The notes beneath the pieces were generated by a model. It did no database searches. It saw nothing but the letters and a program-made list of their open reading frames with translations, and had not been told where the DNA came from. A stretch of 64,000 bases of DNA. Source: Alphaproteobacteria bacterium. GTDB taxonomy: Bacteria; Pseudomonadota; Gammaproteobacteria; JAGOUN01. Position numbers and translations under genes: made by a program. Shown here piece by piece: positions 1 to 7,860 of the stretch. Position 1 is the first letter of the stretch. Each line of letters begins with the position of its first letter. The stretch is taken from assembly GCA_021151585.1 (NCBI GenBank), contig JAGKWX010000001.1, forward strand, positions 86,036-150,035, written 5' to 3'.

Positions 1-1651
1 CTTGCTCGGTATAGCGAAAATGCAATTTAATAGGTGATGAAAAATGACGATTCAACGAAGGAATCACTTCGTGATCGACATTCACAAAGGTAAAAACTTG
101 CTTTTGCTCTGTCACTAAACATAGTTTATTGTCATAGCAACATAGGCTTGCATAAGCGTCTTTCGCCATCTTTTGTCGTAATGATAACAAAGAGATCAAG
201 ATCGGCACCATCATCGGTTGCTTATCCATCATATCCGGCGTTGATGGAATGGTTTGCTCAAAGATTAATGTATACGTTTTTTTGTCTTTATCATATTCAC
301 CACGCGCATTCACCACCGGCGTTCCCGCTTGCGAATACCATAATCTAAATTGAGATAAATCTTGCCCTGATACCTCTTGCATAACATCAATAAAATTATC
401 AGTTGTTACTGCTTGGCCATCAAATTTTTCAAAATAACGGTCTGTCGCTTGACGATAACTCTCTGCACCTAATATAGTTTTAAGCATACGCACCACTTCG
501 CCGCCTTTGTTATAAACAGTATGCGTATAAAAATTATCAATAGCTATATAGCTTGCTGGGCGAACAGGGTGCGCCATAGGCCCAGCATCTTCAGCAAATT
601 GAGCATTTCGCAAATCCTGAACTTTACGAATGCGATGCACCACTGCCGAATGATGGTCTTCATCATAGGATTGTTCACGAAAAATAGTAAAACCTTCTTT
701 CAAACTTAATTGAAACCAATCACGACAAGTCACACGATTACCACTCCAATTATGGAAATATTCGTGAGCAACCACAGTATCAATATCAGCATAATCTTGA
801 TCAGTTGCAGTTTCTAGATTTGCCAAAATATATTTGGCATTAAAGATATTGAGACTTTTATTCTCCATCGCACCAAATACAAAATCATTCACCGCAACAA
901 TGTTAAATATATCCAAGTCATATTCACGGCCATAATTTTCTTCATCCCAACGCATACACTTTTTTAATACGCTCATTGCAAAAACACATCGATCAATATT
1001 ATTTTTTTCACTATAAATATGTAGTGCAACTCGCCTTCCTGACATTGTCACAAAGTGATCAGTAATTTTTCCAAGATCACCCGCAACTAAAGCAAATAAA
1101 TAACACGGTTTCTTAAAAGGGTCCTCCCATAAAGCAAAATGTTTTCCTTGTGGTAAATCACCCTCTTCCATTAAATTACCATTGCTTAACAACACCGGAT
1201 AGTGTGTTTTATCAGCGATAATTTTTACAGTGAAAAATGCCATGACATCAGGACGATCCAAGTAATAGGTGATTTTACGAAAGTATTCCGCCTCACATTG
1301 GGTACAAAAAATATTATTAGAAATATAAAGACCGGTTAATTCAGTATTGGCTTGTGGATTAATTTCAGTAACTATCTCAAGACAAAACTCATCTGGAACA
1401 TCAAACACCCTTAAACCATAGTCTTCAACAGAAAACTTTACTGAGCGCTGATTGAGCAACAGAGAAATCAGGGTTAACTGCTCACCGACTAAAAATAAAT
1501 CAGACTGTGGATAATGACGCTTGACTTGCAACAAGCTAGTAACACGAGTTTTTTCAGCATCTAATTCAAATACCAAATCGACAGATTCAATAACAAATGC
1601 ACTCACTTGGTAATCTTTAAGAAAAATCGTTGTACTGCTTGGGTTCACCAT
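1..1651 (-). CDS. pepN: Aminopeptidase N (M1 family), 3' end cut off by the window
   Basis: About 550 N-terminal residues of a roughly 870-residue family are present; the reading frame is open to base 1 and no stop is reached, so the C-terminal third lies outside. The M1 signature is complete: the exopeptidase motif GAMEN (in VFGAMENKSL) and the zinc site HEYFH followed 18 residues later by the Glu of LKEG. The expected role is removal of N-terminal residues from cytosolic peptides using one zinc ion. The start ATG at 1651 has a GAGG Shine-Dalgarno sequence about six bases upstream. It is transcribed away from the pmbA side with a decayed remnant between. Family assignment is secure; length and integrity beyond the window are unknown. 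Confidence 0.93.
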   Translation of the reverse strand, partial: MVNPSSTTIFLKDYQVSAFVIESVDLVFELDAEKTRVTSLLQVKRHYPQSDLFLVGEQLTLISLLLNQRSVKFSVEDYGLRVFDVPDEFCLEIVTEINPQANTELTGLYISNNIFCTQCEAEYFRKITYYLDRPDVMAFFTVKIIADKTHYPVLLSNGNLMEEGDLPQGKHFALWEDPFKKPCYLFALVAGDLGKITDHFVTMSGRRVALHIYSEKNNIDRCVFAMSVLKKCMRWDEENYGREYDLDIFNIVAVNDFVFGAMENKSLNIFNAKYILANLETATDQDYADIDTVVAHEYFHNWSGNRVTCRDWFQLSLKEGFTIFREQSYDEDHHSAVVHRIRKVQDLRNAQFAEDAGPMAHPVRPASYIAIDNFYTHTVYNKGGEVVRMLKTILGAESYRQATDRYFEKFDGQAVTTDNFIDVMQEVSGQDLSQFRLWYSQAGTPVVNARGEYDKDKKTYTLIFEQTIPSTPDMMDKQPMMVPILISLLSLRQKMAKDAYASLCCYDNKLCLVTEQKQVFTFVNVDHEVIPSLNRHFSSPIKLHFRYTEQ

Positions 1652-1718
1652 GACGCCTCAATCAATTGAATAAATGAAGCATCATAGCGCGGTTTTATAT
1701 ACCTTAAAAGGTGTTTAT

Positions 1719-1924
1719 TTAAGTCGCATACAAACTAATTGTTGTATCATTGATTGTAACTGGGCCCAGTGAGGCAGTCGGAACATATGCGGTTGCTGAA
1801 ATATCACCGCCAGTGACGATGACTGAACCATTTTTTAAATTAAGCCCCCAGTGTCAATACAATAAACTGAGGCTGCACCACCGGAATAGTTAGCCAAGAC
1901 TGCAATAACACTAACTTCAAGGCA
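1719..1924 (-). pseudogene. Remnant of an unidentified protein-coding gene, frameshifted
   Basis: Directly after the pmbA stop the minus strand reads as protein in two frames. The first piece contains SVIAVLANYSGGAASVYCID and ends in a stop shortly after a run of five G (1845-1849 on the plus strand). Shifting frame at that run continues with NGSVIVTGGDISATAY and later TINDTTISLYAT, then a stop at 1719-1721. The composition (Gly, Ser, Thr, Val rich, one Cys) suggests the C-terminal part of a secreted, surface or pilin-like protein, but the family is not recognised. No start or ribosome site is seen. Confidence 0.4.
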
Positions 1925-3262
1925 TCATGCGCCAGCCACGGTCATAGAACTAACTAATACCGCACCTGTACGAATGTTGTAACGCAAATCTTGCTCTTGG
2001 CCTAAACCAATAATGTTTTTATATAGCTCTTTCAAATTACCTGCAATAGTGACTTCTTCCACTGGATATTTAATTTTGCCGTTTTCAACATAAAAACCAA
2101 CGGCGCCTTTAGAATAATCACCATTGACCAAGTTAACGCCAGAACCTAACGTTTCTGTAACGATCAAAGCTTTATCTAATCCTGAAATTAAATCATGTAA
2201 TGGCAATGTTTTTTGACTTTCAACCAACATATTAAACACGCCACCAGCATTGCCCGTAGTTGGCAAACCTAATTGGCGGCCACTATAACTACTGGTGAAA
2301 TAAGTATGTAATCGTCCACTATCAATAAAGGTTTTTTCACGCGTATACACACCCTCATCATCAAACGGCGAACTTCCAACCGCTTTGTGTAACAATGGTT
2401 GTTCAGTCAAAGAAATATGTTCAGGCAAAATAATCTGATTCAGTTGATCTAATAAAAACGACGAACGTCGATAAATATTTCCACCCATCGCAGCAGCAAT
2501 TAAATATTTCCAAAAAGCAGTTGCCGCTTGATCCATAAATAGCACGGGTAATGTTTGTGTTGGAATTTGTCGCGAACCTAAACGGGCAAGCGCTTTTTTA
2601 TTCGCTTGCTCAGCAATATAATTCGTTGTCCATAAATCGTTGGCATCCATCGCGCAAGTGAATTCAGCTTCACGTTGCATTTCGCCATTTTTTTCAGCAA
2701 TCAAAGCACAATGCATACTATGACTTGAACTTGCATATCCTTGCAGAAAACCTTCACTATTGGCGATAAGTTCATAAGTTTGGTGTGAACTTAAGCCAGC
2801 ACCGTCAGATTTAATGTTCGATGAGCTCAATGAAAGAGCGTGCGCTTCACAGGCTCGCATTTTTTCAATTGCATCAGCTGCGCTTAAATCTTTCCACGGA
2901 AAATAAAGTTCTAAGTTAGGAGTTGCAAACGCCAACTCCTTACGATCTGGCAAGCCAGAATATGGATCTTCTGCCGCATACTTTGCAAAATCATAAGCCG
3001 CATCCACCGCTCTTTTAATAGAATCAACAGAAAAATCATTGGTCGTTGCTGAACCTCGTTTTTTACCTAAATAAACGGTAACCGCAAACTCTTTACCTCT
3101 ATCATATTCAAGACTATCAACTTGTTGATTGAGAATATTAACACTCATGCCTTGACCAATGTGGCCGTCAACTTCAACGGCATCCGAGCCCTTTTTTTTG
3201 GCGAAATCAATCGCTTGTTCAGCGATTTTTTTTAATGCATCGATATTATGTTGCGCTATCAT
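1925..3262 (-). CDS. pmbA: TldE/PmbA, subunit of the TldD-TldE metalloprotease
   Basis: This 445-residue protein matches the size of PmbA/TldE, the partner that lacks the zinc site in the TldD/TldE heterodimer. The complex degrades unfolded or linear peptides and, in some bacteria, matures ribosomal peptides or processes the CcdA antitoxin. Typical family blocks are visible, such as LNQQVDSLEYDRGKEFAVTV near residue 40, ETLGSGVNLVNGDYSKGAVG and PVEEVTIAGNL near the C-terminus. Its ATG overlaps the stop of the upstream tldD in an ATGA junction, so the two subunits are probably translationally coupled. No microcin-type peptide gene is adjacent, which favours a housekeeping proteolytic role. Confidence 0.93.
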   Translation of the reverse strand: MIAQHNIDALKKIAEQAIDFAKKKGSDAVEVDGHIGQGMSVNILNQQVDSLEYDRGKEFAVTVYLGKKRGSATTNDFSVDSIKRAVDAAYDFAKYAAEDPYSGLPDRKELAFATPNLELYFPWKDLSAADAIEKMRACEAHALSLSSSNIKSDGAGLSSHQTYELIANSEGFLQGYASSSHSMHCALIAEKNGEMQREAEFTCAMDANDLWTTNYIAEQANKKALARLGSRQIPTQTLPVLFMDQAATAFWKYLIAAAMGGNIYRRSSFLLDQLNQIILPEHISLTEQPLLHKAVGSSPFDDEGVYTREKTFIDSGRLHTYFTSSYSGRQLGLPTTGNAGGVFNMLVESQKTLPLHDLISGLDKALIVTETLGSGVNLVNGDYSKGAVGFYVENGKIKYPVEEVTIAGNLKELYKNIIGLGQEQDLRYNIRTGAVLVSSMTVAGA

Positions 3263-4704
3263 ATGTGTGTACCACCAACAACCATTTCACTGACTTTCAA
3301 GGTTGGCTGACCAACACCGACCGGAACGCTTTGCCCATCTTTGCCACAAACACCAACGCCGGGATCAAGTTGCAAATCATTACCAACCATCGTCACTTTA
3401 GTTAATACATCTGGACCATTACCAATTAGGGTGGCTCCTTTAATCGGCGCTGTCACTTTACCGTTTTCAATTAAGTAAGCTTCGCTAGCTGAAAATACAA
3501 ATTTTCCAGAGGTAATATCGACTTCACCACCACCGAAATTGACAGCATAAATACCTTTTTTTACAGACTTAATAATGTCTAGAGGATCATCATTCCCTGG
3601 TAACATGTAGGTATTTGTCATACGTGGCATAGGGATGTGCGCGTAGGACTCACGTCGACCATTACCCGTTGAAACAGAACCCATCAAACGCGCATTCAAT
3701 TTATCTTGCATAAATCCACGCAAAATCCCTTGCTCAATCAACATTGTATTTTGCCCAATAGTTCCTTCATCATCAATCGCGACAGAACCACGACGATGCA
3801 GCAACGTTGCATCATCCACTATCGTGCACTTTTCCGATGCCACGCGCTGACCTAATTTATCAGTGAATGCAGAGGTTTTTTTACGAATAAAATCACCTTC
3901 CAAACCATGCCCAATCGCTTCATGCAATAATACAGCTGGCCAACCAGGGCCTAATACGACAGGCATTAATCCTGCCGGCGCGGGAATAGCCTCTAGATTA
4001 GTTAACGCTTGCTTGACAGCTTGTTCCACAAAATCGTTAATTAAGTGCTCGCTAAAGTGCGCGTAATCACCGCGCAAACCACCACCACAACTACCACCTT
4101 CACGTTTATCACCATCTTCAGCTAAAACTTGAATATTAAAACGCACGAGTGGACGAATGTCAGCATGACAACTACCATCATGATTAAAAATTAACACTTG
4201 TTCGTAACTGGCGCTTAAACTGGCCATGACTTGGGTGATTTTCGAGCTGGCGGCACGCGCTAACGCATCTGCCTTACTTAACAAATCTACTTTTTGTTGC
4301 GAGCTTAATGAATCCAAGGGGTTGAGCGTCGGATACATAATAGGCGTTTGTTGACGCTGCCACGCTTGAACAGATTGCGTAGCATTACCTAAACGATTAA
4401 TACTGCGAGCAGCGGTAGCGGCTTCCTCTAGCGCTGGCAATATCAAATCATCGGAATACGCATAACCAGTTTTTTCACCGCTAATAACGCGAATACCGAC
4501 GCCACGATCATAAGTATAACTACCTTCTTTGACTATCCCTTCTTCGAGATACCAACTCTCGTGATAGACTGATTGAAAGTATAAATCTGCGCTATCGACA
4601 GTAGAACACATAATTTTCGAAAAAACTCGATCGATATCTTGTAAAGACAAAGCCGAGGGAGTCAATAATGACTCCGTCACTTGATGAATAATGTGTTGAG
4701 ACAT
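3259..4704 (-). CDS. tldD: TldD, zinc-bearing subunit of the TldD-TldE metalloprotease
   Basis: The zinc-protease motif HEAIGH is present in LLHEAIGHGLEGDFIRK, the hallmark that separates TldD from its partner PmbA. The open frame extends upstream into lpdA, but the ATG at 4704 (MSQHIIHQV) gives 481 residues, the same length as the E. coli protein; the 23 extra residues are the lpdA tail read in another frame. The gene begins one base after the lpdA stop and overlaps pmbA by four bases, so it appears to ride on the pyruvate dehydrogenase transcript. It is cytoplasmic and acts as a heterodimer with PmbA. Confidence 0.95.
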   Translation of the reverse strand: MSQHIIHQVTESLLTPSALSLQDIDRVFSKIMCSTVDSADLYFQSVYHESWYLEEGIVKEGSYTYDRGVGIRVISGEKTGYAYSDDLILPALEEAATAARSINRLGNATQSVQAWQRQQTPIMYPTLNPLDSLSSQQKVDLLSKADALARAASSKITQVMASLSASYEQVLIFNHDGSCHADIRPLVRFNIQVLAEDGDKREGGSCGGGLRGDYAHFSEHLINDFVEQAVKQALTNLEAIPAPAGLMPVVLGPGWPAVLLHEAIGHGLEGDFIRKKTSAFTDKLGQRVASEKCTIVDDATLLHRRGSVAIDDEGTIGQNTMLIEQGILRGFMQDKLNARLMGSVSTGNGRRESYAHIPMPRMTNTYMLPGNDDPLDIIKSVKKGIYAVNFGGGEVDITSGKFVFSASEAYLIENGKVTAPIKGATLIGNGPDVLTKVTMVGNDLQLDPGVGVCGKDGQSVPVGVGQPTLKVSEMVVGGTHI

Positions 4705-4705
4705 G

Positions 4706-6124
4706 TTAACTTGCCTTTTTCGGCATATAAAGATCGGTAATTGTACCCTCAAATACTTCTGTCGCCATGGCAATAGATTCAGATAATGTTGGATGCGGAT
4801 GAATAGTTAATGCGATATCTTCTGCGTCACAACCCATTTCAATAGCTAAACAAATTTCACCGATTAATTCTCCGGCATTAACGCCAACAATTGCACCACC
4901 AATAATACGATTAGTTTTTTTGTCAAAAATCACTTTTGTCATACCTTCATCACGACCTACGCTTAAAGCACGACCACTTGCTGCCCAAGGAAAAACGCCT
5001 TTGCCATAGTCAATACCTTTGGCCTTAGCTTCATTTTCCGTAACTCCCACCCAAGCAAGTTCGGGATCGGTATACGCGACACTGGGAATGCAGGTTGGAT
5101 CAAAATAATGTTTTTGACCCGCGATAACTTCTGCAGCAATACGCCCTTCTGGCACAGCTTTATGCGCTAACATCGGATTACCAACAACATCTCCGATAGC
5201 AAAAATATGGGGTACATTGGTGCGTTGCTGCTTATCTACAGCAATAAATCCACGCTCATCTACGTGGACACCCGCTTTATCCGCATCAATCAGTGCGCCA
5301 TTCGGTCTACGACCAACAGCAACAAGAATACGATCAAAACGTTGCGGTTCTTGAGGCGCCGACTCACCTTCAAATGTTACATACAAACCATCTGTTTTAG
5401 CTTCAACTTTAGTAACCTTTGTTTTTAAATAAATATTTTCATATTGTTTTGCTACGCGTTTGTGTAATGGTTTAACAACATCTGCATCAGCGCCAGGAAT
5501 AATTTGGTCCATCATTTCGACGATAGAAATTTGACTGCCTAATGCACGATATACTGTGGCCATTTCCAAACCGATAATACCGCCCCCTAACACCAGCATC
5601 TTACCTTGTGTGTCCTCTAATTTAAGCGCGCCAGTTGAATTAATCACTCGTGGATCTTCTGGCACAAATGGTAATTTAACTGGTTGAGAACCAACAGCAA
5701 TAATCGCATGCTCAAATTTAACAATAGTTTTTTCACCAGCACTAGTAGTGACTTCAATTTCATGAGCAGAAATAAATTTTCCGCTACCCGTTAAAATATC
5801 TACTTTACGTTGTTTAGCTAATGCTTTTAAACCGCCCGTTAAGCGTGTAATAACACTATCTTTCCAAGCAGCGATTTTTTTTAAATCCAATTGCGGCTTG
5901 CCAAAGGAAACGCCGTGGGCCTCCATGTCAGCTGCATCATCCATCACCTTCGCAACGTGCAGTAAAGCTTTGGATGGAATGCACCCAACATTTAAGCACA
6001 CGCCACCGATGCTGTCATAGCGCTCGATTAAAACAACTTTTTTCCCTAAATCTGAGGCACGAAAAGCGGCTGTATATCCACCAGGACCGCTACCTAATAC
6101 GACAACTTGTGTTTCTATGGTCAT
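4706..6124 (-). CDS. lpdA: Dihydrolipoamide dehydrogenase (E3)
   Basis: FAD-dependent disulfide oxidoreductase of 472 residues that reoxidises the lipoyl groups of AceF and passes electrons to NAD+. Visible features are the FAD-binding GSGPGGYTAAF at the N-terminus, the redox pair in GGVCLNVGCIPSK (CxxxxC) near residue 45, the NAD-binding GGGIIGLEMATVYRALGS in the middle, and the C-terminal His-Glu base in HPHPTLSES. It lies 75 bp downstream of aceF and is followed immediately by tldD. Since no 2-oxoglutarate dehydrogenase genes occur here, whether this E3 also serves that complex cannot be judged. Confidence 0.97.
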   Translation of the reverse strand: MTIETQVVVLGSGPGGYTAAFRASDLGKKVVLIERYDSIGGVCLNVGCIPSKALLHVAKVMDDAADMEAHGVSFGKPQLDLKKIAAWKDSVITRLTGGLKALAKQRKVDILTGSGKFISAHEIEVTTSAGEKTIVKFEHAIIAVGSQPVKLPFVPEDPRVINSTGALKLEDTQGKMLVLGGGIIGLEMATVYRALGSQISIVEMMDQIIPGADADVVKPLHKRVAKQYENIYLKTKVTKVEAKTDGLYVTFEGESAPQEPQRFDRILVAVGRRPNGALIDADKAGVHVDERGFIAVDKQQRTNVPHIFAIGDVVGNPMLAHKAVPEGRIAAEVIAGQKHYFDPTCIPSVAYTDPELAWVGVTENEAKAKGIDYGKGVFPWAASGRALSVGRDEGMTKVIFDKKTNRIIGGAIVGVNAGELIGEICLAIEMGCDAEDIALTIHPHPTLSESIAMATEVFEGTITDLYMPKKAS

Positions 6125-6199
6125 GTTCTAATTTCTCCTACAACTAATTATTTTTTTGAAAATTCATCTTTTTGTTACAATATCGGTAACGATTATCAT

Positions 6200-7795
6200 T
6201 TACACCAACTGCTGTACATCACTTAGCGCTTTACTCAAACATCCAGAAAACCTCGCACCCTCAGCGCCATCAATCACACGATGATCATAAGACAACGATA
6301 AAGGCAACAATAAACGCGGCACAAAATTACCGTCTTGGTATACCGGCTTTATTTGCGATTTGGAAACACCTAAAATCGCCACTTCAGGGGCATTAACAAT
6401 AGGTGTAAAAGCTGTGCCACCAATTCCACCTAAACTTGAAATGGTAAAACACCCACCTTGCATATCCTTAGGCAACAATTTTCCTTGTCGTGCTTTTTCA
6501 CTCACTTCACCTAATTCTTTTGCCAAAGTATAAACATCTTTTTTATCAACATCGCGAATCACTGGCACAACCAATCCGTCGGGCGTATCTACAGCAACAC
6601 CAATATGAAAATATTTTTTCACTATAAGTGATTGATTATCGGGTGATAAAGAGGCATTAAAACGAGGAAATTCTTTCAACGCACAAACAACTGCTTTCAT
6701 AATAAAAACAAGTGGTGTCAATTTAACACCTTTACTGTCAGCCTCTGTTTTTTGCGCCTTACGATAGGCTTCTAGATCAGTAATATCCGCTTCATCAAAT
6801 TGCGTAACATGAGGAACAACGATCCAATTGCGGCCTAAATTTGTGCCCGTTAATTTCTTGATTTTACTTAAAGCATGCGTTTCCACTTCACCAAACTTAC
6901 TAAAATCAATAATAGGCATCTCGGGCAAACTAAAACCAGACTTGCCGCCACTTTGCGCAATCACCAGTTGTTGTTTGACATACAATTGTACATCTTCTTT
7001 TAAAATTCGGCCTTTAGGGCCTGTGGCTTTCACTCGCGATAAATCAACACCAAATTCACTAGCAATCCTACGAACAATTGGAGTTGCATGGAAGTTGGGG
7101 TTAATGGCTGCTGTTTCAGCAGTTTTGGTTAACTGTATTATATCACTGCTAATTACTGTAGTGCTCAAATCTGCAATGGGCGCCTTGTAAGGGCTAGCGG
7201 TGTTCGCCCTGGTTAGGTCTGCACTAGGCTCCGAAGAAGGGCGAGCGCTGCTAGCCCCTATGATCTCAATCGTTGCTACCTTAGCACCTTCCGATAGTTT
7301 GTCACCAACGTTTACCAATATTTCTTTAATGGTTCCTGAAAACGGCGATGGCACTTCCATCGTGGCCTTATCGCTTTCTAACGTCACAATTCCTTGATCA
7401 AGATCAACGTGATCACCTGGTTTAACATTAATTTCAATGACATCGACCTGGTCAGCACCACCAAGATCTGGCACGATGATGTCGACTATCTGTGCTGTTG
7501 TTGCAGACTCTAGAGAGCAAGCGCCGCTCACGCCTACATCAGTCGAAGCATCGTTTGTTACCACATCAACCACTGCGACACAGTGCCCTTCTGATAATTT
7601 ATCGCCAATCTTTACATGCAACTCTTTAATTATACCAGCACATGTTGCGGGCACTTCCATCGTCGCCTTATCGCTTTCTAAAGTCACAATTCCTTGATCC
7701 AGTTCAACCATATCGCCCGGTTTAACATTCAGTTCAATAACGTCAACACTTTCTGCACCGCCGAGATCTGGAACTAGAATTTTTTTTAATGTCAT
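6200..7795 (-). CDS. aceF: Pyruvate dehydrogenase E2, dihydrolipoamide acetyltransferase
   Basis: 531 residues arranged as two lipoyl domains (lysine in ESDKATMEVP at about residues 45 and 150), a linker, a peripheral-subunit-binding domain (PIVRRIASEFGVDLSRVKAT, near residue 240) and the catalytic CoA-acetyltransferase domain ending with the active-site SYDHRVIDGAEG. E. coli AceF has three lipoyl domains, so this version is one repeat shorter. The two lipoyl segments are very similar at DNA level with a spacing near 300 bp, pointing to a fairly recent duplication or gene conversion. It sits between aceE and lpdA as the core of the PDH complex. Confidence 0.97.
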   Translation of the reverse strand: MTLKKILVPDLGGAESVDVIELNVKPGDMVELDQGIVTLESDKATMEVPATCAGIIKELHVKIGDKLSEGHCVAVVDVVTNDASTDVGVSGACSLESATTAQIVDIIVPDLGGADQVDVIEINVKPGDHVDLDQGIVTLESDKATMEVPSPFSGTIKEILVNVGDKLSEGAKVATIEIIGASSARPSSEPSADLTRANTASPYKAPIADLSTTVISSDIIQLTKTAETAAINPNFHATPIVRRIASEFGVDLSRVKATGPKGRILKEDVQLYVKQQLVIAQSGGKSGFSLPEMPIIDFSKFGEVETHALSKIKKLTGTNLGRNWIVVPHVTQFDEADITDLEAYRKAQKTEADSKGVKLTPLVFIMKAVVCALKEFPRFNASLSPDNQSLIVKKYFHIGVAVDTPDGLVVPVIRDVDKKDVYTLAKELGEVSEKARQGKLLPKDMQGGCFTISSLGGIGGTAFTPIVNAPEVAILGVSKSQIKPVYQDGNFVPRLLLPLSLSYDHRVIDGAEGARFSGCLSKALSDVQQLV

Positions 7796-7860
7796 AATAA
7801 TTTACCTATATCGTGTTTAACGAGAGAATAAGCAGATTACCCTGCTAACCCCTATCACTG

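Noticed and set aside
148..709. Short plus-strand frames in the first kilobase
   Set aside because: They lie antisense within pepN, whose zinc and GAMEN motifs are intact on the minus strand.
7200..7697. Two plus-strand frames sharing the ending IVALSLSxVTIP
   Set aside because: They are the antisense shadow of the two repeated lipoyl domains of aceF; the shared peptide just reflects that repeat.
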